DNA from: Candidatus Altimarinota bacterium
GTDB lineage: Bacteria > Patescibacteriota > Gracilibacteria > BD1-5 > UBA2023
Direction of reading: 5' to 3'
Assembly (NCBI GenBank): GCA_024709505.1
Contig: JANJWP010000016.1
Span: 1 to 32,329, forward strand
Length of the DNA stretch: 32,329 nucleotides
Made by a program: the position numbers and the translations under genes. Below the pieces are notes generated by a model. It worked only from the letters and a program-made list of their open reading frames with translations. It was not told the origin of the DNA and ran no database searches. Numbering within the stretch: position 1 is the stretch's first letter; the number at the start of each line of letters is the position of its first letter. Below are positions 21,009-28,913 of this stretch, one piece after another.

Positions 21009-22127
21009 TTATCTTGGGGCTGTCAAGACGAATGTCCCAACGTGCCCGAACTCCGCTACGGAAACTCCGATCGCGGCCAGGAAAACATAAGGACCGAGTG
21101 GCAGGTGCTTCACGATTCGTATCTCATTGGGAATGGCGGGGTTTTCCCGAATGGATTCTGCCACGGTTTCCCGAATCTTTTTTAAGGTTTCGCCATCGAT
21201 TCTGCCGACGTTCGCCCATTCGTTCGCATCCGTCTTTCCGGAGAGGAACCTTGCGGTGAAAAATGCCGAATCCAGAACCATGCCTTCCGAGAGCGCTCCC
21301 GAATCTATGATTTTCGACCTTGAAGCCTCGAGGTACAGGTTCAGTCCTCGGACGAGGAACATGAATACGAAAGACAACGAGAGTCCGACCGGAACGGCGA
21401 CCGCGAGGGAGCGCATGCCATTTGCGAATCACGATGCCCAAACGTCTATCGATACGGCAAGGACGGCGGGAACGACAACCGCCAAATACGCTCCTCCCTT
21501 GCGCCGTCCGAATGCGCCCGCGATGCTTTTTACGACGAGCGGGAAAACGAGCATGAATGCCACGAGCAATAGGAGGAAACCTTTCTCGATGCGGATTGCT
21601 TGTCCCGTTGCGGCGAACGTCGCCTTCGCCGCAACGACGTAACAAACGACCGAAACGACCGAAACGAGAACCTCCGACCGACCGCGTTTTTTTTGAAATC
21701 CTTCGGAAAAATGCCGTTTCATAGCCCTTCTTGACTCTGGATTCCGAAGGGATCGAAAGAAAAATGCCATTGCGGCGAAGGAAATGGAAGCGACGAACGA
21801 TCCGAGGAAAACGAAAAGGAAATTCGTTCCCGCACCCAAGGCCGAAAAGAAGGCTGAAAAAGCAAAAAGAAGCTTCGCATATGCGGCATTGAGGGATTGT
21901 TGAACGGCGAGGAAAATGAGAATTCCGAATGTGACCAAAAGTTCGAAAAGGCGGTTTCGCGCTTCGGAAAAGGATGCGGAAAGTTCCACGTTCCACGCGA
22001 CGAACGCCAGTCCCAAAACGAAAAAGGCGATCCACGGCGGAAGGTCGCCGCGCCGCTTGTCGGCGATTGCCGCGTATAAACCGAGTACGCACGCAAGCGT
22101 TGCCAGTGCGGGGAGAACGAATTCCAT
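21009..22127 (-). CDS. Polytopic membrane protein, possibly prepilin-peptidase-like
   Basis: A 372-aa protein with one UGA=Gly at 21429. It has about eight hydrophobic segments, starting MEFVLPALATLACVLGLYAA. Two features recall A24/archaeal preflagellin peptidases: an early Asp loop ADKRRGDLPPW (compare DxxxxxIPN), and a C-terminal soluble stretch GRIDGETLKKIRETVAESI followed by VKHLPLGPYVFLAAIG. However, the GxGD motif carrying the second catalytic Asp is not visible; the nearest candidate reads LGAGTNF. An active peptidase is therefore doubtful and the assignment is weak. It starts 11 nt after the His-tailed membrane protein gene and is last in the pepF operon; TAA stop. Confidence 0.7.
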
Positions 22128-22138
22128 GTACGGTCGTT

Positions 22139-22903
22139 TTAATGGTGCGCGTGCCCGTGTCCTCCGTGGCCATGGGGGTCTTCGTGTTCGTCTTCGAAAT
22201 CCTCGTGCCCGTGCCCGTCATCGTGATTAGCGTGCCCGCTTTCTGGATGTCCGCCGTTTCAGCCTCCCTTCATTCGCTTGAGAAGGGTGGAGAAGACCGC
22301 GGCGACCGTCGCGCCGACGATTTCGGCGAAGAACGCCTTATAAATGCCGAAAAGCACGGCCGAAACGACAACGCTCTGCATGTGCGAAGCGAGAAACGTC
22401 AGCGCCTTCGAACCGGCGACGAACGCCGTGAATCCGGGGGAATCTCTCAAGAGGGTGAAGGCCGTATCAGCGGTGAAGACGTAGGACTGCGCCATGAACC
22501 CGAATCCCGAAGTGATGATCACCGCCATCGCGAAAACGGCCACGAAACCTGATTCGAGGGCTCGAATGAGGGGATTTTCCGCTCCTTTGACGTTCAATCC
22601 ACCGTTTATGGGACCTAAGAAAAAAAGAATGGGAATGAGGTATGCCGACGATCCGATAAGGAACGTCGAAACCGAAGGACTGAGCACTTTGGCCGTTTCG
22701 GGGGAAATGTAGGCCGGTCCGAGAAGGGTTTGGAGTACGACGTAAATGCCGATCCCGACGACCGCTCCGAAAAATGCGGAGTACGCTTTGGAACTTCAAA
22801 GGAACGCAAAAATCGCGAATGCCAAAACCCCCGCCGCGGCGACGACGAAATCGGGATTCGATATCCCGATGGACGCGGTGATGGGGGTAAGGAACGCGAG
22901 CAT
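22139..22903 (-). CDS. Membrane protein with His-rich cytosolic or periplasmic tail
   Basis: A 254-aa protein with UGA=Gly at 22796 and 22259. It has about six hydrophobic segments (for example DFVVAAAGVLAFAIFAFLG, AYLIPILFFLGPING, AVFAMAVIITSGFGFMAQ). After the last segment (LLKRMKGG) the UGA-encoded Gly leads into a tail of about 36 residues with 12 His plus many Asp/Glu (GHANHDDGHGHEDF, DPHGHGGHGHAHH). Such tails bind divalent metals such as Ni, Zn or Co in transporters and chaperones; no transporter family is recognised. Under the standard code the tail would be lost. It starts 3 nt after the pepF stop and precedes another membrane protein by 11 nt. Metal delivery to the nearby cobalamin-type enzymes is only a guess. 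Confidence 0.8.
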
Positions 22904-22906
22904 GGA

Positions 22907-24691
22907 CTAATTGTACGCGAGTGCTTCGAATTCTTCCACTTTCTTTTCGAGGATCGAGAGTCCGAGGCGGTAGAATTCCGGACGGGAAATATCGAATCCG
23001 TATTTCGCCAGGAGCTCTTTTGGGCGAACGGAACCTCCCGCGCGCAAAATGTCCTTGTAGCCTTCGACGAAGGATTTTCCGGTTTCTTGGTACCGTTGGT
23101 AAAGGGCTAGTACGAGGAGGTGTCCGAACGAATAGGCGTAGCAGTAAAACGGCGAATTGAAGACGTGGGGAATCGAAGACCATCCGAATTCTTCGCTTGC
23201 GGGAAGTTCGTATTCCACGGCGTCGGCGCTCATGGCGAGCTGTTCTTCGCGCCACATTTGGTTGTAGTCGTGGTAGGTGAGTTCCTTTCCGGAATGCACG
23301 GCTTCGTGGGCGCGTTTTTCGAACGAGACGTATTGGATCTGTCGGAAAATCGTTGAGAACGCGTCGGAAATTTCGTTCGAAAGGAATCCGGCGTAGTCCT
23401 TTTCGTCCAAGCGTTCGCGAATCTTTTCGGACAGAAGCATTTCCGAGAATATCGAGGCCGTCTCCGCAAGGCAGAGAGGGCTGTCAAAAACGCTTCCGTT
23501 TTGGATTTGCGAAAGCTTTCCGTGGATGGCGTGGCCGAGTTCGTGGGAAAGCGTGGGGACATCAAGCAACTTCCCCGTGTAATTGAGAAGAACGAAACTC
23601 TCGGAATTTTTCGAATAGCTCGCGAACGCGCCGCCCTTCTTTCCTTTTTTCGGAAAGGCGTCCACCCGTCCGGATTCGAAAATCTGAATGGAATAATCGT
23701 GGAATTCCGCATCGAAATCCTTCATGGTTTGGAGGTGGAGGGCCAAGCCTTCTTCGAGCCCGCAGGGGGTTTCAGAGGTCGAAAGCGGAGCGAAGACGTC
23801 GTAATTCTTAAGCGAATCGAGCCCGAGAAGCTTCTTTTTGGCTTTGAGGTAGCGCGGAAAAAGCGGATAGGCACGTTTTACCTCGGACAAAAGCAATTCG
23901 ACCACCTCGTTTTCGAGTTCTTCGGAAACGTTGCGCGGTTCCATGACCGACGAATATCCCCGGAGCGTGAGGTTGGACGACCAATTTTTCAAAATTCCCG
24001 AATACGACGCCCCAAGCGCGATTTGCACGGGTTTTTGAAGGTAGGCCGCCGCAATCGATTCGAAGGCCTTTTTCCGGATTTCCCGCGAGGGCGATTCCCG
24101 CAGGGCGCGGATTTCGGCGTCGGTAAGGATTTTTTTCTCGCCATCCTCTTCGATTTCGAATTCGAGCGCGCCGACGAGTTCGTCGTGGAGAGCTCCGGCG
24201 GTTCCGAGCGGGCGCGACTTGACGTTGAGGACGTATTCTTCTTTTTCGCCCAAAATGCGCTTGATCGATTCGGCCGTATGGACGACGGCGTTCGCGTGCC
24301 CGGCAAGCGCGGGCGATTTCGACCATTCCAAAAGACGGTCGTAGCCGATTTCCTTCCAGGCTTGCGAAACGAAAAGGAGCAAGTTTCCCGCTTCGATGAA
24401 CATGACGTCGATCTCGCCTTGGGCTTTGAGAACCCGGGAATTTTGGGTGTCGAGGCTTTCGAGGTAGGAAACGTAGTAGGCCGGTTTGGAAATCGATTCC
24501 GAAAGGGTCTGTTCTTCTTCGATAAAGGTTGCGAGTTCTTCGGGCGTACCGACGCGTTTGAGCTTTTCGCTCCATTTTCGTGCGAATTCCCGAACCTTCG
24601 GAAGCACGTCGGCAAGATCGCTTTGGAATTTCGGGTCGTCGAGGGATTCGTAGAAGTAGCGTTTGAGGTCCCACTCGGTTTTTACGGGCAT
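22907..24691 (-). CDS. pepF: Oligoendopeptidase F (M3 family metallopeptidase)
   Basis: A 594-aa zinc peptidase of the usual PepF length (~600 aa). The catalytic motif is SHELGHAIH (HExxH: His383, Glu384, His387), preceded by the conserved TLSHELGH context. Downstream comes LAETASIFSEMLL, which supplies the third zinc ligand Glu. The C-terminal part has FNSPFYCYAYSFGHLLVLALY and FDISRPEFYRLGLSILEKKV, as in PepF. It degrades cytoplasmic oligopeptides of roughly 6-20 residues, and might clear leader peptides of the neighbouring Hxs system, though this is inference. A good promoter (TTGCAA-16-TACAAT) lies upstream. No in-frame UGA occurs in 594 codons, unlike most neighbours. Stop TAG; the next gene starts 3 nt later. 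Confidence 0.96.
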   Translation of the reverse strand: MPVKTEWDLKRYFYESLDDPKFQSDLADVLPKVREFARKWSEKLKRVGTPEELATFIEEEQTLSESISKPAYYVSYLESLDTQNSRVLKAQGEIDVMFIEAGNLLLFVSQAWKEIGYDRLLEWSKSPALAGHANAVVHTAESIKRILGEKEEYVLNVKSRPLGTAGALHDELVGALEFEIEEDGEKKILTDAEIRALRESPSREIRKKAFESIAAAYLQKPVQIALGASYSGILKNWSSNLTLRGYSSVMEPRNVSEELENEVVELLLSEVKRAYPLFPRYLKAKKKLLGLDSLKNYDVFAPLSTSETPCGLEEGLALHLQTMKDFDAEFHDYSIQIFESGRVDAFPKKGKKGGAFASYSKNSESFVLLNYTGKLLDVPTLSHELGHAIHGKLSQIQNGSVFDSPLCLAETASIFSEMLLSEKIRERLDEKDYAGFLSNEISDAFSTIFRQIQYVSFEKRAHEAVHSGKELTYHDYNQMWREEQLAMSADAVEYELPASEEFGWSSIPHVFNSPFYCYAYSFGHLLVLALYQRYQETGKSFVEGYKDILRAGGSVRPKELLAKYGFDISRPEFYRLGLSILEKKVEEFEALAYN

Positions 24692-24719
24692 TTCGTTTCG
24701 AAAAAGGAATTAAGGCGGA

Positions 24720-24747
24720 ATTGTACGGTATGGCGCCCTTTTTGCAA
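24720..24747 (-). promoter_or_regulatory. Promoter of the pepF operon
   Basis: On the minus strand: -35 TTGCAA (24747-24742), a 16-nt spacer and -10 TACAAT (24725-24720, five of six matching). The start would be near 24713, leaving a leader of about 22 nt with no SD. The -35 box lies in one arm of an inverted repeat. Confidence 0.6.
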
Positions 24748-24775
24748 CGCCGGAAGTTCTGGTCGCGTTGCAAAA
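24740..24775. repeat. Inverted repeat between divergent pepF and dnaX
   Basis: TTTTGCAACGC (24740-24750) and GCGTTGCAAAA (24765-24775) are perfect 11-bp inverted arms with a 14-nt spacer. Each arm contains a TTGCAA hexamer that can serve as the -35 box of one of the two divergent promoters, so a protein bound here could affect both genes. Confidence 0.75.
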
Positions 24776-24795
24776 GCGTTCTTTTTCGGTAATCT
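24768..24795 (+). promoter_or_regulatory. Candidate promoter of dnaX, possibly leaderless
   Basis: -35 TTGCAA (24768-24773), a 16-nt spacer and a weak -10 TAATCT (24790-24795). The ATG at 24805 lies only 9 nt after the -10 box, so the transcript would start at or within a few nucleotides of the start codon. Confidence 0.4.
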
Positions 24796-24804
24796 TTGGT
24801 GCGT

Positions 24805-26253
24805 ATGTCGCTCTACCAGAAATACCGTCCGCAAAATTGGGACTCGCTTTACGGCCAACGCTTCATTCGCGAAGCGCTTTCCAATGCGCTTTTGGAGAAT
24901 CGGACGGTTGGAGGATACCTTTTTTACGGTTCCCGCGGAACGGGAAAAACGACCGTCGCCCGCATTTTTGCCAAGGCGGTGAACTGCACGTCGCTCAAGC
25001 CGGACGGAAGTCCTTGTGACGAATGCGAAAATTGCCGGGCCTTCTTGGAAGGGCGGATGATCGACGTCGTCGAAATCGATGCGGCATCCAATAACGGCGT
25101 TGACCATATCCGGGACCTTATTGAGCGTTCCAGGTTCCAACCGACCGTCGGAAGATACAAGGTGTACATCGTTGACGAAGTGCACATGCTCTCGAGGCCG
25201 GCGTTCAACGCGCTCCTCAAAACCCTTGAAGAGCCGCCCGAACACGTCAAATTCGTACTTGCGACCACTGATGTCCACAAGGTTCCGGAAACCATCGTTT
25301 CCCGAACCCAGCGTTACGATTTCCGCCGCATATCCGAATCCGATATCGCCGAACGACTCCGGTTCGTTGCCAAGAAAGAAGGCATCGAAGCTGAAGAATG
25401 AGCCGTTCTCCGCATTGCCAAACTCGCCCGGTGAGGGCTTCGCGACGCGCTTACGCTCTTCGAACAGTTCGTCATCGGAGGAAAGATCACTCAGTCCTAC
25501 GTCGAAAACCGGCTCGGACTCGTGGGTGAGGAATTTCTCCGCGAACTCGAACGGGCCGTAGCCCTTCGTGACAGCCAAAAGATTTTCGAACTTTCTTCGG
25601 AAACCCTTCGTCGCTCCGACCCGATGAAATTCGTGGACGAACTTCTTTCGTATCTTCGCGACCGAATCGTCGAAGTCGGCGTGAGATCTCCGGAGTTTCC
25701 GCTCCTCTCCGATTTTTTCGAATCGGTTTCCGCGGCGTATCCCCGGGCGAGAATGTCTCCCGATCCGATGTTCGTCATTGAGACGACGATCGCCAAGGTC
25801 GCGTTCGGGCCGGTCGCGAGAATCGCGTATGACGTCGCGGAGGTTCAATCCCCTTCGATAAAAGTTTCGGCGGGTCCGAGGTTTTCTCGTGCCGCTCGTG
25901 CCGAAACCGGAGATGGCGTATCCGTCAAATCCGAAGATCGAACGTCGCCGACCGAAATTGCCGCTCCGCCCCCCGAAACGATTGAAATTCCTCCGGTTTC
26001 CGAACCCCCCTCGGTTTCGGTAGCCGAACTCGTCTCGAAGCTGAGGGAAACCCCGCGCTCCGCCGCATTGGTCCAAGCTTTGAAAAACGCTCCGAAAAGC
26101 GCCTTTTCCGACGTTTCGACCTTTCTTGTATCCGCCAAGAATTCCTTTGATTCGTCCGTCCTTTCCAAGCCGGAATCCCGCACGTTGATTTCCGAATGCC
26201 TGCAATCCCTTTGCGGACGACCGGTTTCGGTTAAAGTCGAAACCGCTTCCTAA
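24805..26253 (+). CDS. dnaX: DNA polymerase III gamma/tau subunit
   Basis: A 482-aa clamp-loader ATPase. It starts MSLYQKYRPQNWDSLYGQ; an upstream TTG at 24796 is unlikely because the DnaX start is conserved. Walker A is GSRGTGKTT (~42-50). The Zn-binding loop has CTSLKPDGSPCDECENC, Walker B is VYIVDEVHM, and sensor 1/SRC is ETIVSRTQR. After EGIEAEE, UGA codons at 25399 (codon 199) and 25432 (codon 210) fall at EEGAL- and ARGGLRDALTLFEQ-type positions where homologues have Gly. This is the cleanest evidence for the recoding. The C-terminal third is low-complexity Pro/Ser/Glu followed by a small domain, and is poorly conserved. It is the first gene of the plus-strand operon; the permease starts 11 nt downstream. 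Confidence 0.96.
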
Positions 26254-26264
26254 GTTTCCCTTCC

Positions 26265-27485
26265 ATGATGCGACTCCCGTTTTTTCTCCGATTGGTTTTC
26301 AACCGCTTCTTTTTTCAGAAGATGGCGGCGCTTGCGATTCTCGGCGTCTTCATTTACGCGCTTTCGGATTTTCTCTCCATCTTTCTTATCACGTTCCTCT
26401 TCGCCTTTTTATTCTTGGATTTGTCGAATTGGCTTTTGGGGAAGATTCTCGCGTTTTCTCATCGGCTGAATCCTCCGGCCCGAAATTTCGTCGTCCGGAT
26501 GAATAAATTGCCCGTCATCGTCACGGCGGTATACCTCTTCTTCATCGCGGGCGTGGTGTTTCTTTTTTCGAACCTCGTTCCCCAAGTTCTCGAAGAATCC
26601 AAGGGCATCGTGGCTGAAATTCCGGGTATCGCCCGCGACGTCGAACGCAACATTGCTTGGATGGAGTCTTCCATGCAGGTGGATTTGGGGCTTCGGGAAG
26701 CCATAAGTTCCTATTTTGACAAGCAGGCGATGGAACAGACCGCGAAGGACGTTTTCGAAAATCTTCGGAATGCCGGAATCCTTTTGGGGAAAATATTCAT
26801 CGCCCTCGTTTTAAGCTACGTGTTCATTATCGACCGAGCCAAAATCATGGGATATCTCGAAACCGTCAAGCGGGGGAATTTCGCTTTCCTCTATGACGAA
26901 TATTCGATCATCCTTTCAAAAATCGGAAAGGGTTTCGGTCTCATTTTCAAGGCGCAGGCGTTCATCGCCCTCGTAAATGCGCTTTTAACCACGCTCGGAT
27001 TGCTCGTCATAAGCGCCATCCACGGGGGGGACGTATTTCCGTACATCTCCACCCTTGGCGTGATGGTATTCATTCTCGGATTCGTTCCGGTCCTGGGTTT
27101 CATTCTCTCTTCGATCCCGATTCTCATTGTCGGATATAACTACGGCGGAGCCTCCGTCGTATGGATGGTTTTAGCCATGATCGCGTTCGTTCATGCGGTC
27201 GAGGCATACTACCTCAACCCGAAAATCGTCTCTTCTTACATGGAATTCCCGGTGTTCATCACCTTTCTCGTCCTGCTCGTTTCGGAGCATGCCTTCGGTT
27301 TCGTAGGGCTCCTCATCGGAGTTCCGCTCTTCTATATTCTCATCGACGTCGCCCGCGACGTGGATGCGTTCGTAAACAAGGTGAAAAAGGTTTCCACGGC
27401 AATCGACACCACCAAGACGTCCACGAAGGAAGCCATTCATAAAAACATCCGACTGTCCCGTTCGCAAGGATCTTCCGAGGAATAA
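26265..27485 (+). CDS. AI-2E/PerM-family membrane transporter
   Basis: A 406-aa protein with the family layout: paired N-terminal helices (AALAILGVFIYALSDFLSIF), a central soluble helical segment (~110-170, LVPQVLEESKGIVAEIPG), and C-terminal helices ending in the conserved region NPKIVSSYMEFPVFITFL then GFVGLLIGVPLFYIL. Family members are UPF0118/PerM-type permeases, proposed as exporters of small molecules or Na+/H+ antiporters; the substrate cannot be inferred. The start is ATG 26265 (a second ATG is the next codon), 11 nt after dnaX. No in-frame UGA. The C-terminal tail is cytosolic and basic/Ser-rich. TAA stop. Confidence 0.93.
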   Translation: MMRLPFFLRLVFNRFFFQKMAALAILGVFIYALSDFLSIFLITFLFAFLFLDLSNWLLGKILAFSHRLNPPARNFVVRMNKLPVIVTAVYLFFIAGVVFLFSNLVPQVLEESKGIVAEIPGIARDVERNIAWMESSMQVDLGLREAISSYFDKQAMEQTAKDVFENLRNAGILLGKIFIALVLSYVFIIDRAKIMGYLETVKRGNFAFLYDEYSIILSKIGKGFGLIFKAQAFIALVNALLTTLGLLVISAIHGGDVFPYISTLGVMVFILGFVPVLGFILSSIPILIVGYNYGGASVVWMVLAMIAFVHAVEAYYLNPKIVSSYMEFPVFITFLVLLVSEHAFGFVGLLIGVPLFYILIDVARDVDAFVNKVKKVSTAIDTTKTSTKEAIHKNIRLSRSQGSSEE

Positions 27486-27510
27486 GAGACCGCACTTTTG
27501 CTTTTTTCGC

Positions 27511-28572
27511 ATGGAACGCCGAACGATCTTTTTCCGCCGTCTCCGAAGCGCGGCCGCCATTCTCGCGGTCGTTTCGACCCTTCTTTTTTCCGCCTACGCG
27601 CTCCTTCCGATTTTTGGGGAGCCGCCAAGGCTCGAACAGGAATACAAACTCTCGATTTCCGGAACGCTTTCATCCGAACAGAAACGGGCCCTCTACGACC
27701 TCGTCGTCTCCGATCTCCCCAAGCGGGAATGGGCAAACGCGGCCTTTATTTCGGGCGCGTACTACATGGGCAGCGATCTCGACACCCTGTATTTCGAAGA
27801 CACCTATTTCGATACCGGATCGGGTGATTTGGAGCGCCTTGGAATTTCGCACCGCCTTCGCTACCGTTGGAATTCGGAAGAGGACGTTTTTTCCCATGCG
27901 GAAAAAGGCATCGTTCCCCAACGCGTCGAACTTCAAACGAAGGCTTACGGAACGGGGGCCATTGCCGATTCGGATGGCTACAAGAAGGCCATGAAAAACC
28001 GCTACGAAATCAAGAAGGATTTCCGATTGAATCCGATTACCCAAACCATTTTGCGTCGCGAAAACGGCGAAGCGTTCGTGGGATTGCTGCAAGTTCCGGT
28101 TTTTGGGTCGAGATTTTCCCCGGTCCGGTTGGTGGAAGACGCGCTTGCCGAACGGGGCGAATCCCGAATTCGCTATGCGGACTTGCGTCCCGCCGTCGAA
28201 ATGGTAACCACCCGCACCCGCTTCCACATAAATAAGAAAACCCCTTTCGGATATGGGGACAATCCCGACAACGCGTTTTTGGTATCCATCGACGAAAGCC
28301 GGGTCTACGAAATGGGAACGCGGAACGTCGTAGCGGAGTTTTCGGAAATCGAAATCGACTTCGAACGAAATACCTTTTTCAAGTTGTTCGATTCGGTTTA
28401 TCGGGCGGGAAACGCCGAACATGCGGCGATTCTCAAATCTTTCGAAGCAGATCAGAAAGCTTTGAAGGACATGATTGCCGAAGAACTCTCGAGTCTTGGG
28501 TTTCCGCCGGAAACCGGTTCGGTCGTTTCGAAATATTCCAAGGCCTTCCGCGCGGCGGAAGGGGAAAAATAA
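27511..28572 (+). CDS. Membrane-anchored CYTH/triphosphate-tunnel domain protein
   Basis: A 353-aa protein. An N-terminal anchor (AAAILAVVSTLLFSAYALL, ~14-32) is followed by a CYTH-like domain. It starts with the hallmark ExExK in LEQEYKL (Glu42, Glu44, Lys46). Then come TLYFEDTYFDT, a basic strand ISHRLRYRW, ELQTKAYG, an Arg-rich strand VTTRTRFHI, and an acidic strand SEIEIDFE. These are the usual metal- and phosphate-binding strands of the tunnel fold (adenylate cyclase CyaB, thiamine triphosphatase, polyphosphatase). The insert at ~125-200 is larger than in soluble CYTH proteins. An external location would be unusual if the topology is N-in. Function is uncertain: triphosphatase or polyphosphate-related. 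It starts 25 nt after the permease. No in-frame UGA; stop TAA. Confidence 0.75.
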   Translation: MERRTIFFRRLRSAAAILAVVSTLLFSAYALLPIFGEPPRLEQEYKLSISGTLSSEQKRALYDLVVSDLPKREWANAAFISGAYYMGSDLDTLYFEDTYFDTGSGDLERLGISHRLRYRWNSEEDVFSHAEKGIVPQRVELQTKAYGTGAIADSDGYKKAMKNRYEIKKDFRLNPITQTILRRENGEAFVGLLQVPVFGSRFSPVRLVEDALAERGESRIRYADLRPAVEMVTTRTRFHINKKTPFGYGDNPDNAFLVSIDESRVYEMGTRNVVAEFSEIEIDFERNTFFKLFDSVYRAGNAEHAAILKSFEADQKALKDMIAEELSSLGFPPETGSVVSKYSKAFRAAEGEK

Positions 28573-28578
28573 AATTCC

Positions 28579-28911
28579 ATGGACGAACTTTCGCTCCGCT
28601 ATTTCTGAATTCTTTCCGCAATAGGTTGCGGAATCCTCGTAAGAACGTTTTTTCGATGGAAGTCCGATGGAAAACCTCTTGCTGATTTCGTGACGACCGC
28701 GCTCTTGATGCTCTCATTCATGCCCGCATCGATAACTTCGGCCGCCGTTTGTGCTGGAAAAGGGGAATTCGGTCCAATAAAGTGGGTTGCGGCATCCATT
28801 TTCCTCTTCCTATTGTACTGTCCGTTTTTGATCGGCGATTCTTTCTCGGTTCCGGTTCTTTCCTACTTGGATTTCGCGGATGGCGGAATACAATCTCCGG
28901 TACACGAATAA
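28579..28911 (+). CDS. Small membrane protein (hypothetical)
   Basis: A 110-aa protein with UGA=Gly at 28606 (codon 10), giving RYFGILSAIGCGILVR. It has about three hydrophobic segments (ILSAIGCGILV; VTTALLMLSFMPASITSAAV; WVAASIFLFLLYCPFLIG). No family is recognised. It begins 6 nt after the CYTH gene and ends (TAA) 2 nt before the next ATG, so translation is probably coupled. Under the standard code only a GTG-started 73-aa remnant would be seen. Confidence 0.65.
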
Positions 28912-28913
28912 AA

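Noticed and set aside
24682-25295. Reading dnaX as a frameshifted or truncated (gamma-type) gene ending at 25401
   Set aside because: Homology continues in the same frame through two UGA codons at Gly positions, so no frameshift or early stop is needed.
23501-26205. Long open frames (493 and 507 aa) antisense to pepF and dnaX
   Set aside because: Arg/Phe/Gly-rich shadow frames produced by the GC-rich codon usage of the clearly homologous genes on the other strand.
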